DNA of 64,000 bases, taken from the NCBI RefSeq assembly GCF_036010665.1, contig NZ_CP108581.1:893501-957500 (forward strand), in the 5' to 3' direction. Under the pieces are notes generated by a model, which was not told where the DNA came from, searched no databases, and saw only the letters and a list, made by a program, of their open reading frames with translations. The DNA is from Microbispora sp. NBC_01189. GTDB taxonomy: Bacteria > Actinomycetota > Actinomycetes > Streptosporangiales > Streptosporangiaceae. Of the stretch, positions 24,611 through 32,382 are shown one piece after another. The translations under genes were made by a program, and so were the position numbers. Position 1 is the first letter of the stretch, and each line of letters begins with the position of its first letter.

Positions 24611-24732
24611 GATGTCTCTCCGGTGAGGTGGGCCCGATTCCCGTACGCGGGCAGGGGCCACCGGCCGGGCCCTCCGGGCCCGGCTCACCTGATGACGCCG
24701 CCCGCTATCGGGCGGGCGGCGGAGAGACGATC
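24611..24732 (-). promoter_or_regulatory. Structured 5' leader RNA of the EamA transporter, candidate riboswitch
   Basis: Read on the minus strand, GTCTCTCCG (24728-24720) pairs with CGGAGAGAC (24622-24614), extended by GAT/ATC past one bulge, to give a closing helix of about 12 bp. Inside are a 9-bp hairpin GCCGCCCGC/GCGGGCGGC, a second helix GTGAG/CTCAC enclosing an 8-bp hairpin CCGGGCCC/GGGCCCGG, and a GGTGGCCC/GGGCCCACC arm. The 3' strand of the closing helix contains GGAGAG, the only Shine-Dalgarno for the ATG at 24609, so the folded form would hide it. I do not recognise a known riboswitch consensus. Confidence 0.6.
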
Positions 24733-24747
24733 ATTGGCACGCGGGCC

Positions 24748-24776
24748 ACACTAACGGGCTCTCCCGAAACACGACA
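24748..24776 (-). promoter_or_regulatory. Candidate promoter of the EamA gene
   Basis: TAGTGT (24753-24748 on the minus strand) is a good actinobacterial -10; a weak -35 (TGTCGT) stands 17 nt upstream. Transcription would start near 24741, just ahead of the first strand of the closing helix, so the leader RNA would begin with the structure. Confidence 0.4.
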
Positions 24777-24847
24777 TCGGCTTTTCCGGCATTTTGGGGG
24801 TGCCGGTGCGCGCGGCCGGACATCGAAGTCGTAGTCTTGGCATCGTG

Positions 24848-24882
24848 ACAGCCCGAGGCGAGGTCAGGTCGCCTCGGGCTGT
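24848..24882 (-). terminator. Hairpin terminator after the dienelactone hydrolase gene
   Basis: Perfect 14-bp arms (24848-24861 and 24869-24882) around a 7-nt loop, 54 bp after the stop codon. It separates this gene from the EamA unit. The remainder of 24610-24936 holds the leader RNA and promoter listed separately. Confidence 0.75.
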
Positions 24883-24936
24883 CCGCTGTCCGGCCCCCGG
24901 TGGCACGGCAGCACAACGGCAGCGCGGCAGCTCTGC

Positions 24937-25713
24937 TCAGGGCCGAGCAGGCACGCCTTCCAGGAATCCGAGGATGCGCGACCACGCGTCGGCGCAGGCC
25001 TCCGCCAGTTCCGGCCGGCCGAGCTCGAAGAAGCTGTGCGGTGCTCCCGGATAGGTGACGAACTCGTGCTCGACGCCCGCGCCGTCCAGCGCCTCGTTAA
25101 AGGCCTTCACCACCTCGGGGGAGATGCCCTCGTCCGCGCCGCCCAACAGCCCGAGGATCGGGCCGCACAGCTCGCCGGCCAGCTGGGTCGGGCCGGGGTT
25201 GCCGAAGATCGTGTCCGGATATCCGTACAGGCCGATGACGCCGCGGAATCCGAACTCGGGGCGGGCCGCCAAAAACGCGAGCCTGCCGCCGAAGCAGAAG
25301 CCGAGCGTGACGACGTCCTGATGCCCCTCTGCCCGCAGGTATCGCGCCCCGGCGGCGATGTCGGCGAAAAGGGTGTCCTTGTGCGCCCTGCCCAGGTGCT
25401 CCATGTGCGGGAAGCCGGCCGGCCGCGGGCCGGTCCCCGCCGTACGGCCGAAGTAGTCGATCACGAGCGCTGGATGCCCCTGCTCGGCGAGGCGTACGGT
25501 CAGCTGCTCGTAGAACCCGGACAGGCCCCGATTGTCGGGCAGGACGAGCACGGCGGCGCCGGTGGGTGTTCCGGGACGGGACAGGAACGCCGCGAATTCC
25601 TCCCCGTCGCCCGAGATCAGGACGAGGCGCTCGGACGACGTGGTCGTGCGCGGAGCACCGTGAACGGGAGGTACGGCGTCGGCGTCATAGCACACGGGCG
25701 GGCATCCCTTCAT
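24937..25713 (-). CDS. Dienelactone hydrolase family protein
   Basis: An alpha/beta-hydrolase of 258 residues. The triad can be read as Cys in GFCFGG (about 149), Asp in LGGADEGI (about 202) and His in APHSFF (about 235), with Cys as nucleophile as in true dienelactone hydrolases. Family substrates are dienelactones or other lactones and esters; no aromatic-degradation genes are nearby. The ATG at 25713 lacks a Shine-Dalgarno, while the GTG at 25695 has AAGGGA nine bases upstream and may be the real start. The upstream region 25714-25800 is AT-rich compared with the rest and probably holds the promoter. Confidence 0.85.
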   Translation of the reverse strand: MKGCPPVCYDADAVPPVHGAPRTTTSSERLVLISGDGEEFAAFLSRPGTPTGAAVLVLPDNRGLSGFYEQLTVRLAEQGHPALVIDYFGRTAGTGPRPAGFPHMEHLGRAHKDTLFADIAAGARYLRAEGHQDVVTLGFCFGGRLAFLAARPEFGFRGVIGLYGYPDTIFGNPGPTQLAGELCGPILGLLGGADEGISPEVVKAFNEALDGAGVEHEFVTYPGAPHSFFELGRPELAEACADAWSRILGFLEGVPARP

Positions 25714-25818
25714 AATCAGAATGAACGACGCCCGAAAGGCTATAACACTCTAATCCCATCATATCATGACAAAATAAATTGCCGATAATCCTCGAATTCC
25801 GGCTTGATAACGAGAAAC

Positions 25819-25852
25819 AGGCCCATCTCCCCGTCCCTCGGGAGATGGGCCT
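25819..25852 (-). terminator. Intrinsic terminator after the SRPBCC gene
   Basis: 13-bp perfect arms (25819-25831 and 25840-25852) with an 8-nt loop, then TGTTTCTCG on the minus strand. It begins 33 bp after the stop codon at 25885. Confidence 0.75.
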
Positions 25853-25884
25853 CTCGGATCCCACGCGCCTCGTCGGCCGTAGGC

Positions 25885-26601
25885 CTAGATGACCGGGCCG
25901 GGCGTGTCCCGCGGCGGCAGCGGTCCGCTGCCGGGAAGCGGGCCCGTACCGGGCGCCGGCGGGATCGGTCCGCTACCGGGCGCCGGCGGGATCGGTCCGC
26001 TACCGGGCGCCGGAAGCGGCGTCTCGCGCGGGTAGTCCGGGTTCACGGTCTGCGGCGGCATCGGCTCGCCGATGTCGTAGCCCGTGCCGGAACCCCCGCC
26101 GGAGACACCGCCGGACACGCCGCCGGAACCCGTTCCGCCCTGCTGGTGCGGGCCGGGCACGTCGCCGCGCCAGGCGCCGGTCTCGCCGCCGCGTGACTCG
26201 ATGAAGGCCTTGAAACGCTCCAGGTCGCCCTTGACGCGCATGCGCACGAGCTGAAGAGCGTCGGCCGCCTTCTCGATGAAGCCCTCGGGGTCGTACTCCA
26301 TCTGGAGGGTGACGCGGGTGGTGTCGTCGCCGAGCCGGTGGAACGTGACGACCCCGGCCTGCCGGGGCGTGTCCAGTGAGCGCCAGGCCACGCGCTCGTC
26401 GGGGTGCTGCTCGGTGATCTCCGCCTGGAACTCCCGGCGGACTCCCGCGATCTCGACGACCCAGTCGGTGCGCGTGTCGCCGATCTGCTTGACCGACTCG
26501 ACGCCTTCCATGAACTCCGGGAAGCTCTCGAACTGCGTCCACTGGTTGTACGCGGTACGGATCGGGACATTCACATCGATGGACTGTTCGATCGAGCTCA
26601 T
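25885..26601 (-). CDS. SRPBCC (polyketide cyclase/START-like) protein with proline-rich tail
   Basis: 238 residues. Residues 1-150 form an SRPBCC ligand-binding domain of the cyclase/dehydrase type (SSIEQSIDVNVPIRTAYNQW, FPEFMEGVESVKQIG and MEYDPEGFIEKAADAL). The remaining 85 residues are a Gly/Ser then Pro-rich tail containing APGSGPIPP repeats. The start at 26601 has the strong Shine-Dalgarno AAGGAGGAG. It follows the CynX-type transporter by 53 bp and ends at a clear terminator, so the two probably form one unit. The ligand is unknown. Confidence 0.85.
   Translation of the reverse strand: MSSIEQSIDVNVPIRTAYNQWTQFESFPEFMEGVESVKQIGDTRTDWVVEIAGVRREFQAEITEQHPDERVAWRSLDTPRQAGVVTFHRLGDDTTRVTLQMEYDPEGFIEKAADALQLVRMRVKGDLERFKAFIESRGGETGAWRGDVPGPHQQGGTGSGGVSGGVSGGGSGTGYDIGEPMPPQTVNPDYPRETPLPAPGSGPIPPAPGSGPIPPAPGTGPLPGSGPLPPRDTPGPVI
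25951..26004. repeat. 27-bp tandem repeat in the tail of the SRPBCC gene
   Basis: Two exact adjacent copies (25951-25977, 25978-26004) of a 27-bp unit that encodes APGSGPIPP, with a partial third copy on each side. Confidence 0.9.
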
Positions 26602-26654
26602 GCCTCCTCCTTCTCTCTTCGGCTGCACGACAAGCCCTGCCCCATGAGGGCGGC

Positions 26655-27914
26655 CTAAACCCGGAGGGGAGAGGCCCCGGCAGCGCCCGCGTCCTCCAGC
26701 GTCCGGTCGCCGCCCGCGTACCATCCGGTGACGACCTGTACGGCGAGCGCGGCGAACAGCAGGCCGAACGGCAGCGCCCAGCCACCGCTCACCTGGTGGA
26801 GGAGACCGAACGTGATCGGGCCCGCGCCCGCGATGAGGTATCCGGCGCTCTGCCCGAAGGCGGACAGGGCGGCGGTGCCCGGCGCCGTCCGGGTCCGCAG
26901 AGCCAGCATCGCCAGCGCCAGCGGGAAGGTGCCGCCGCCGAGCGCCACGAGCATCGCCCACGCCCACATCGCGTGCCCGGTCAGCATCCCTGCGAAGCCG
27001 GCCGCGTACAGGACCGCGAACGCGATCACCAGCGGGCGCTGCCCGGACAGCCGGGTCGCCAGCGTGGGCACCACCATCGAGATCGGGATGCCGAGCCCGG
27101 TGAACACGGCGAGCACCACCCCGGCCTGTCCGCTGGTGTAGCCGTTGTCCCGCAGCAGCAGCGGCAGCCAGCCGAACATGACGTAGGCGATGAGCGACTG
27201 CGACCCGAAGTAACCGGCCACGGCCCAGGCGAGCCTGCTGCGCAGGAGGCTCTCGCCGGCCGCCCGGGCGGGGGTGCTACGCCGCTCCGGCTCACCGCGC
27301 CTGAGCGCGAGCCACGGAATCGCGGCCACGGCGGCCAGGGCCGCCCACACCCCGAGTGCCACGTGCCAGTTGCCGCCCGCGGCCTGCTGCACGGGGACGG
27401 TCGCGGCGGCGGCCACCATCGTCCCGGCCGCGAGGGCGGTCGAGTAGACGGTCGTCATGGCGCCCGACCGCCGTGGGAAGTGCTTCTTGATCAGTGTGGG
27501 GATGACGACGTTGCCGACCGCGCCGCCCGCCAGCGCGACCGTGCTCGCGGCCATGAACGGCGCCGCCGAGTCGACGAGGGAACGGACGGCCTGACCCGCG
27601 GCGAGCAGCACGATGGCGGTCAGCAGCAGCCGGTGCTCACCCATCCTCCGGGACATGGCCGGTGTCAGCGCCCCGAACAGCGCGAAGCTCACCACCGGCA
27701 GCGTGGTCAGCAGCGCGGTCGTCGCGCCGGACATGCCGAGCCCGGTGCTCACCTCGTCGAGGACGGTGCCCACGCTGGTCACCGCGGTGCGGAGGTTCAG
27801 CGCGGCGAGGGCGATGCCGCCGGCGATCAGCCACGCCATCGACCCGCCCGGCGCTCTCCACGCGGCCCTCCATGGAGCCCCACCGGTGGCCCTCCGCGTG
27901 ACGACGGCACTCAT
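26655..27914 (-). CDS. MFS transporter, CynX/NimT type
   Basis: 419 residues with 12 membrane segments. The first-helix motif LNLRTAVTSVGTVLDEVSTGLGMS and the second-half words IAYVMFGWLPLLLRDNGYT are characteristic of the CynX/NimT (cyanate, 2-nitroimidazole) branch. There is no cyanase gene, so the substrate is open. GAGGAG lies 11 nt before the ATG at 27914, whereas the longer start at 27935 would place the Shine-Dalgarno inside the gene. Confidence 0.85.
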   Translation of the reverse strand: MSAVVTRRATGGAPWRAAWRAPGGSMAWLIAGGIALAALNLRTAVTSVGTVLDEVSTGLGMSGATTALLTTLPVVSFALFGALTPAMSRRMGEHRLLLTAIVLLAAGQAVRSLVDSAAPFMAASTVALAGGAVGNVVIPTLIKKHFPRRSGAMTTVYSTALAAGTMVAAAATVPVQQAAGGNWHVALGVWAALAAVAAIPWLALRRGEPERRSTPARAAGESLLRSRLAWAVAGYFGSQSLIAYVMFGWLPLLLRDNGYTSGQAGVVLAVFTGLGIPISMVVPTLATRLSGQRPLVIAFAVLYAAGFAGMLTGHAMWAWAMLVALGGGTFPLALAMLALRTRTAPGTAALSAFGQSAGYLIAGAGPITFGLLHQVSGGWALPFGLLFAALAVQVVTGWYAGGDRTLEDAGAAGASPLRV

Positions 27915-27941
27915 CGCCGCAACAACTCCTCTCATCCGGTC

Positions 27942-27976
27942 ATCCTACGTTTGACACCCTACCAAAGGCCTCAAAC
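27942..27976 (-). promoter_or_regulatory. Candidate promoter and dyad of the CynX-type transporter
   Basis: On the minus strand TAGGAT resembles a -10. Immediately upstream an inverted repeat GTTTGA-16 nt-TCAAAC (27949-27954 and 27971-27976) would span the promoter. It could be an operator; no dedicated regulator gene is adjacent. Confidence 0.35.
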
Positions 27977-28042
27977 TCCTCGTTTGTTCCCGGTTCTGAG
28001 AGTCGTGGAGAGGGGTCGTGGAGAGGGTCGTGCAGAGGACTG

Positions 28043-28429
28043 TCAGCGGCGGACGCCGCGCAGCAGCCACAGCAGGCCGACCACGGGCAACACGAGCGGC
28101 ACGAAGCCGTACCCGCTGCCGTACCCCGACCACACCGTGGCGTGCGGGAAGGCGGCCGGGTCGGCCAGGCTGAGCGTGCCGACGACCAGCACGCCGATCA
28201 GTTCGACCAGGCAGGCGGCGAGCGCCGCCCGGGCGGCGCCGCGGGCCAGCGCCACCGTCAGGGCGAGGTAGACGACCGCCGCGAACGCCGACAGCGCGTA
28301 CGCCAGGGGCGCCTCGGCGAACCGCGTGGCGATCTGCACGGCGGCGCGGGAGGTCGCGGCCAGCGCGAAGACGCCGTACACGGCCACGAGCACCCGCCCG
28401 GGCCCGGACCGTACGGCCGCGTCACTCAC
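28043..28429 (-). CDS. Small four-helix membrane protein B
   Basis: 128 residues from a GTG at 28429 that overlaps the preceding stop by 4 bp. Hydrophobic helices lie at about residues 13-30, 40-58, 63-83 and 105-123. No family is recognised. The coupling to the 117-residue membrane protein upstream suggests the two form a hetero-oligomer. An alternative start far upstream is a shadow of that gene. Confidence 0.65.
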   Translation of the reverse strand: MSDAAVRSGPGRVLVAVYGVFALAATSRAAVQIATRFAEAPLAYALSAFAAVVYLALTVALARGAARAALAACLVELIGVLVVGTLSLADPAAFPHATVWSGYGSGYGFVPLVLPVVGLLWLLRGVRR

Positions 28430-28779
28430 AGGACCATGTCCCAGACCTGCAGCAGCCGCCCGGTCATGACGGCCACGGTGAAGGCGGCCACGGCGATGAC
28501 GCCGGGGCCCCAGCGCGTGCGCTCCGCCCGGCCCCACCACACCGCGGCGGGCGGGATCACCACGGTCCCCGCCAGATATCCGACAAAGGTCGCCTTCTCC
28601 GCGACGCGCCCGATCCCGGCGAGGGCGAACCCCGCCTGCGCGAGCACGGCGATCTCCAGCAGCCCCAGCCCCACCAGCAGCACCGGCCCCATCGGCCGGT
28701 TCCGTACGGTGGTGACCACGGCGGCCAGCGCCAGCAGCAGGGCCGCGCCGATCAGCCAGCCCGAGTAGGCGCCGTTCAT
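28426..28779 (-). CDS. Small four-helix membrane protein A
   Basis: 117 residues with four hydrophobic segments (about 5-24, 30-55, 62-82 and 92-113) and very short loops. Function unknown. It lies 102 bp after the glutamate-cysteine ligase on the same strand and overlaps membrane protein B by 4 bp (GTGA), so the three may be co-expressed. Confidence 0.7.
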   Translation of the reverse strand: MNGAYSGWLIGAALLLALAAVVTTVRNRPMGPVLLVGLGLLEIAVLAQAGFALAGIGRVAEKATFVGYLAGTVVIPPAAVWWGRAERTRWGPGVIAVAAFTVAVMTGRLLQVWDMVL

Positions 28780-28881
28780 GCCGTGCTCAGGGGATGGGCG
28801 GACAGTGGAGGCATGGCCAGAAGGTTATCGGCCCGACCACCCACCCCCTCACGCGGCCCGGTCCGCGTTCGGCAGCGCGCA

Positions 28882-29976
28882 TCAGCTCTGCCGGGTCTCC
28901 GCGAGCAGCAGGTCGACCGCGTCCTCGGCCCTGCCGTTGACGGCGAACGCCCCCCGCTGGCGGGAGGCGGAGCTGCCGCGGAGCAGTGCCTCGTTGGCGA
29001 GCTCCGACACGATCTCCCAGTCGCCGAGCTCCTCCAGGGTCGGCCGCAGCTCCTCCAGCATCCACGCGACGAGCCGCGGCGCCGGCGTCGGCCGGCTGGT
29101 CACGGGTGACAACAGCTCGCCCTCCAGCCCGTCGCGGGCCGCCCGCCAGTTGGCCGCCCGCAGCAGCGCGAGACGCTGCTCCCCCGCCGGCGGCTCGCCC
29201 CGCTCCACGGCCTCGATCTCCTTGCTCATGAGGGCCCGGAAGAGCCCGGCCAGCAGCACCACGTCGTCCGCCAGGGGGCAGGAGTCGCAGACGCGCATCT
29301 CCACCGTCGGCACGTGGGCGCTGAGCCGCAGGTCGTAATAGATCATGCCAGCGTCCTTGATCACCCCGGAGGCGACCAGGTCCTCGGCCGTCCTGTCGTA
29401 CTCGGAGGCGTCGGCGAACGGGCCGATCGGCCCGGCCGTCGGCCACCGTTGCCAGGTCAGCGCCCGGCTGCTGGCGTAGCCGCTGTCCTCGTTCATCCAG
29501 AACGGCGAGCTGGCGCTGAGGGCGAGCAGCGGGGGAAGCCAGGCCTCGACACGCTGGGCGGCGAGCACCGCCACGTCCCTGTCGTGGATCTCCACGTGCA
29601 CCTGCGCCCCGCAGATGAGCTGCTCCTCGGCCAGGAACCGGTAGGACTCCGACAGGTAGCGGTAGCGCTCCCCCGGGGTGAAGGTGTAGCCCTCGATGCC
29701 CGTGTTGGGGGTCGTCCCGGCGGCGATGACGCCCACGCCCAGCGGCTCGCCGGCCGCGACGAGCGCCTGGCGCAGCCGTACGATCTCGGCCCGTACGTCG
29801 CTCAGGTCCTCCAACGGGGTGCTGTTCGTCTCCACGACCGATCGCTGCAACTCGGCCGAGAACCCCTCGTCCGGCAGCCGCTCCAGCATCGACTCCGCCA
29901 GCGGCGTAAGGCGCCGGGACTGGAGGTCGACGACAAGGAACTCCTCTTCAACGCCGACAGGCCGTCTCTTCATCAT
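28882..29976 (-). CDS. Carboxylate-amine ligase, YbdK/GCS2 family (glutamate-cysteine ligase-like)
   Basis: 364 residues. The N-terminus RPVGVEEEFLVVD has the GxEEEF motif of the GCS2 family, followed by VVETNSTPLEDLSDVRAEI, ICGAQVHVEIHD and HVPTVEMRVCDSCP. E. coli YbdK has weak gamma-glutamylcysteine synthetase activity; actinomycetes normally use mycothiol, so the natural product here is uncertain. Start at 29976 or 29973 (two consecutive ATGs), with no strong Shine-Dalgarno. Divergent from the DyP peroxidase across about 150 bp. Confidence 0.88.
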   Translation of the reverse strand: MMKRRPVGVEEEFLVVDLQSRRLTPLAESMLERLPDEGFSAELQRSVVETNSTPLEDLSDVRAEIVRLRQALVAAGEPLGVGVIAAGTTPNTGIEGYTFTPGERYRYLSESYRFLAEEQLICGAQVHVEIHDRDVAVLAAQRVEAWLPPLLALSASSPFWMNEDSGYASSRALTWQRWPTAGPIGPFADASEYDRTAEDLVASGVIKDAGMIYYDLRLSAHVPTVEMRVCDSCPLADDVVLLAGLFRALMSKEIEAVERGEPPAGEQRLALLRAANWRAARDGLEGELLSPVTSRPTPAPRLVAWMLEELRPTLEELGDWEIVSELANEALLRGSSASRQRGAFAVNGRAEDAVDLLLAETRQS

Positions 29977-30127
29977 GGCCGGTTCACTACCCACGTCACG
30001 GAAAGTAGGCCTGGCCTGAGCGGACCGGCGACCGCCGCCGATTCCCCTGTACGCCGAACCTTTTCCGTGGATGATGGCTCTCATCGGTAGGGGGCCCGAC
30101 ATTTCCACTACGGGGAAAGGAACCGAC

Positions 30128-31513
30128 ATGCCGGTCAACCTGTCCAACGGAAAGCCGCTCGCCTGGGACTCGGCGAAACTGGACGCCGACACCAAGGCGA
30201 TGCTCGACAACCTGCAGCCGAACATCCTGCAGGCGCACGTACGCGAGAGCATGTCCCTGCTGCTCTTGCATTTCGGCGACGGCGCGGACGGCAGGCGGTT
30301 CCTGCGCGCCCTGGTGCCGCTCATGAAGTCGGCCAGGAAACACCTGGAAGAGGTGCGCGACTTCAACCGCTCGAAGAAGCGGGGCACGCCGTACGTCGGC
30401 GTCGGCATCAGCAAGCCCGGTTATCTTAAACTGGGCGAATCCACCACCAAGTTCACCGACAACGCGTTCAAGTCAGGGATGAAACGGCGCAAAGACACCC
30501 TGAGTGACCCGGCGGTCGGCGCGTGGGAGAAGCACTACCAAGGAGAGATCCACGCGGTCGTGCTGATCGGGGACGCCACCCCCGAACCTGTCGCCGCGAC
30601 GCGCACGCGCGTCCTCGCGCTGCTGCCGAAGACCGCGAAGATCCTCGGCGAGGAGAAGGGCGAGGGTCTGCGCGACGCCCAGGGCCGGGGCATCGAGCAC
30701 TTCGGCTACGTGGACGGCCGCAGCCAGCCGCTGTTCCTCGCCGACCAGGTGACCGCCGAGCCCGGCGCCAACTGGAACCCGTTCTTCCCGCTGAGCCACG
30801 TGCTCGCCGCCGACCCCCTCGCCCCGCACCCGAGCCGCCACTTCGGCACCTACCTCGTGCTGCGCAAGCTGGAGCAGAACGTCCGCGCGTTCCGCGAGGC
30901 CGAGGAGGCCCTCGCCGACGCGCTCGGCTTCAAGGGAGAGGACCGGCCGCTCGCCGGCGCGATGCTGGTGGGCCGGTTCCGCAACGGCACGCCGCTGCGG
31001 CTGCACGGCAGGCCGAGCGCCGATGGCCACCCGGTGCAGAACGACTTCAACTACCGTGACGACCCCGGGTCCAGATGCCCGGTGAGCGCGCACATCCGCA
31101 AGGCCAACCCCCGTGACTCCCGCGACGGCGGGCTGGAGCGGGCGCTCGGGGTCATGATGGCGCGGCGCGGGCAGACGTACGGCAGGCGCACCGACAAGCC
31201 GTGGGACGACGCGCCCCCGGCGACCCGGCCGACCGGTGGCGTGGGGCTGCTGTTCATGGCGTTCAACTCCAGCCTGCAGTCCCAGTTCGAGTTCACCCAG
31301 CAGAGCTGGGCCGACGAGCCCGGCTTCCCCGCCGCGGGCACCGGCCACGACCCCGTGATCGGCCAGGGCGGCCGGGAGGTCAAGGTGCGCTTCCCCACAG
31401 CGTGGGACGGCAAGAAGCTGAGCGCTCCCCAGAAGCAGGTTCCTCAGACGGTGACGATGAAGGGAGGCGAATACTTCTTCATGCCGTCGCTCGCCTACCT
31501 CAAGAGCCTGTGA
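30128..31513 (+). CDS. Dye-decolorizing (DyP-type) heme peroxidase
   Basis: 461 residues. HFGYVDGRSQP (about 191-201) contains the GxxDG motif with distal Asp196. SAHIRKANPRDS (about 320-331) carries the proximal heme ligand His322, and ARRGQTYG the distal Arg. No Tat or Sec signal is visible, so it is cytoplasmic or dependent on a partner; no encapsulin gene is adjacent. The ATG at 30128 has AAAGGA eight bases upstream; a longer frame from 30071 lacks a site. The enzyme reduces H2O2 while oxidising dyes or phenolic compounds. Confidence 0.92.
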   Translation: MPVNLSNGKPLAWDSAKLDADTKAMLDNLQPNILQAHVRESMSLLLLHFGDGADGRRFLRALVPLMKSARKHLEEVRDFNRSKKRGTPYVGVGISKPGYLKLGESTTKFTDNAFKSGMKRRKDTLSDPAVGAWEKHYQGEIHAVVLIGDATPEPVAATRTRVLALLPKTAKILGEEKGEGLRDAQGRGIEHFGYVDGRSQPLFLADQVTAEPGANWNPFFPLSHVLAADPLAPHPSRHFGTYLVLRKLEQNVRAFREAEEALADALGFKGEDRPLAGAMLVGRFRNGTPLRLHGRPSADGHPVQNDFNYRDDPGSRCPVSAHIRKANPRDSRDGGLERALGVMMARRGQTYGRRTDKPWDDAPPATRPTGGVGLLFMAFNSSLQSQFEFTQQSWADEPGFPAAGTGHDPVIGQGGREVKVRFPTAWDGKKLSAPQKQVPQTVTMKGGEYFFMPSLAYLKSL

Positions 31514-31539
31514 CGTCCCACTGATCGCCACCGAGTGGG

Positions 31540-31612
31540 TGGAGCTATGGGGACTCGAACCCCAGACCCCCTCCATGCCATGGAGGTGCGCTACCAGCTG
31601 CGCTATAGCCCC
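31540..31612 (-). tRNA. tRNA-Ala (anticodon GGC), copy 3
   Basis: 73 nt, identical to the copies at 6776 and 9319, with G3:U70 and anticodon GGC. The 3' flank reads CCC, so CCA must be added post-transcriptionally. It converges with the DyP gene; a weak 6-bp hairpin (31517-31539) lies between them. Confidence 0.97.
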
Positions 31613-31653
31613 TTGCCACCGCTCCGAGTCCTCCCGGCGCGGCGCTCGGAGAG

Positions 31654-31682
31654 CATATATCCATGCCCTTCCGTTTACCTAA
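31654..31682 (-). promoter_or_regulatory. Candidate promoter of tRNA-Ala copy 3
   Basis: TTAGGT and TATATG on the minus strand are spaced by 17 nt, ending 41 bp before the tRNA. It resembles the TTAGGC/TATACA pair at copy 1. Confidence 0.45.
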
Positions 31683-31684
31683 TC

Positions 31685-31714
31685 GTCACCGGTCACATCT
31701 GTAACACCGGTGAC
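31685..31714 (-). terminator. Hairpin terminator after the histidine phosphatase gene
   Basis: Perfect 9-bp arms GTCACCGGT/ACCGGTGAC around a 12-nt loop, 7 bp after the stop codon and directly ahead of the tRNA promoter. Confidence 0.6.
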
Positions 31715-31721
31715 AGGCGTA

Positions 31722-32360
31722 TCAGCCGTCCGCGGTGGCGGCGGGGCTGTCGTCGCTGCTGACCGGCTCGGGCAGGGTGCCCGCGTTGTGCTCCGTCAGG
31801 CGCCATCCCCGGCGGCCCTCCTCCAGCACCGACCACGAGCAGTTGCCCAGGCTGCCGAGCGCCGACCACAGCTCCTGCGGCAGCCCGAGCAGGCGGCAGA
31901 GGCCGAGCCGCAGCGCGGCGCCGTGCGAGGCGATCACCAGCAGGCCGTCGTCGGCCAGGCGGCCCGCCCAGCGCTCGACCGCCTCGGCCACCCGGTCGGC
32001 GACGTGCGCGACGTCCTCGCCGCCCGGCGCCTCCCACGCCTCGTACTCGACCGGCCAGCCCGCCCTGATCTCGTCGCGGGTCAGGCCCTCCCACTCCCCG
32101 CCGCCGCGTTCGCGCAGGTCCTTGTCGACCATGACGTCGAGGCCGGTGAGCCGGCCGAGGGCGGAGGCGGTGTCGTAGGCGCGGCGAAGGTCGGAGGCGA
32201 CGAGCATCGTCGGCCGCAGGGCCGCGAGCAGGGAGGCCGCCCGGGCGGCCTGCGCGATCCCCGTCTCGTCCAGCGCGATGTCGGTGTGCCCCTGGAAGCG
32301 TTTCTCCACGTTCCACAACGTCTGCCCGTGCCGCAGGCAGACCACGCGGCGGCCCATCAC
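31722..32360 (-). CDS. Histidine phosphatase superfamily protein (phosphoglycerate mutase-like)
   Basis: 212 residues. CLRHGQTLWN (about 8-17) contains the catalytic RHG with His11, ASDLRRAYDTA a conserved Arg, RERGGGEWEG the Glu, and VIASHGAALR the second His. It is too short and divergent to be the glycolytic mutase. It lies 22 bp downstream of rsfS, a widespread actinobacterial pairing, which suggests it acts on a small phosphorylated metabolite or phosphoprotein. Confidence 0.88.
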   Translation of the reverse strand: MMGRRVVCLRHGQTLWNVEKRFQGHTDIALDETGIAQAARAASLLAALRPTMLVASDLRRAYDTASALGRLTGLDVMVDKDLRERGGGEWEGLTRDEIRAGWPVEYEAWEAPGGEDVAHVADRVAEAVERWAGRLADDGLLVIASHGAALRLGLCRLLGLPQELWSALGSLGNCSWSVLEEGRRGWRLTEHNAGTLPEPVSSDDSPAATADG

Positions 32361-32382
32361 GCCGCCCTGGCGATGGCGTCCG

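Noticed and set aside
24611..24732. TPP riboswitch on the plus strand, suggested by CACCTGATGACGCC
   Set aside because: The CUGAGA element and the GCGUAGGGAA end are missing and no gene follows on that strand.
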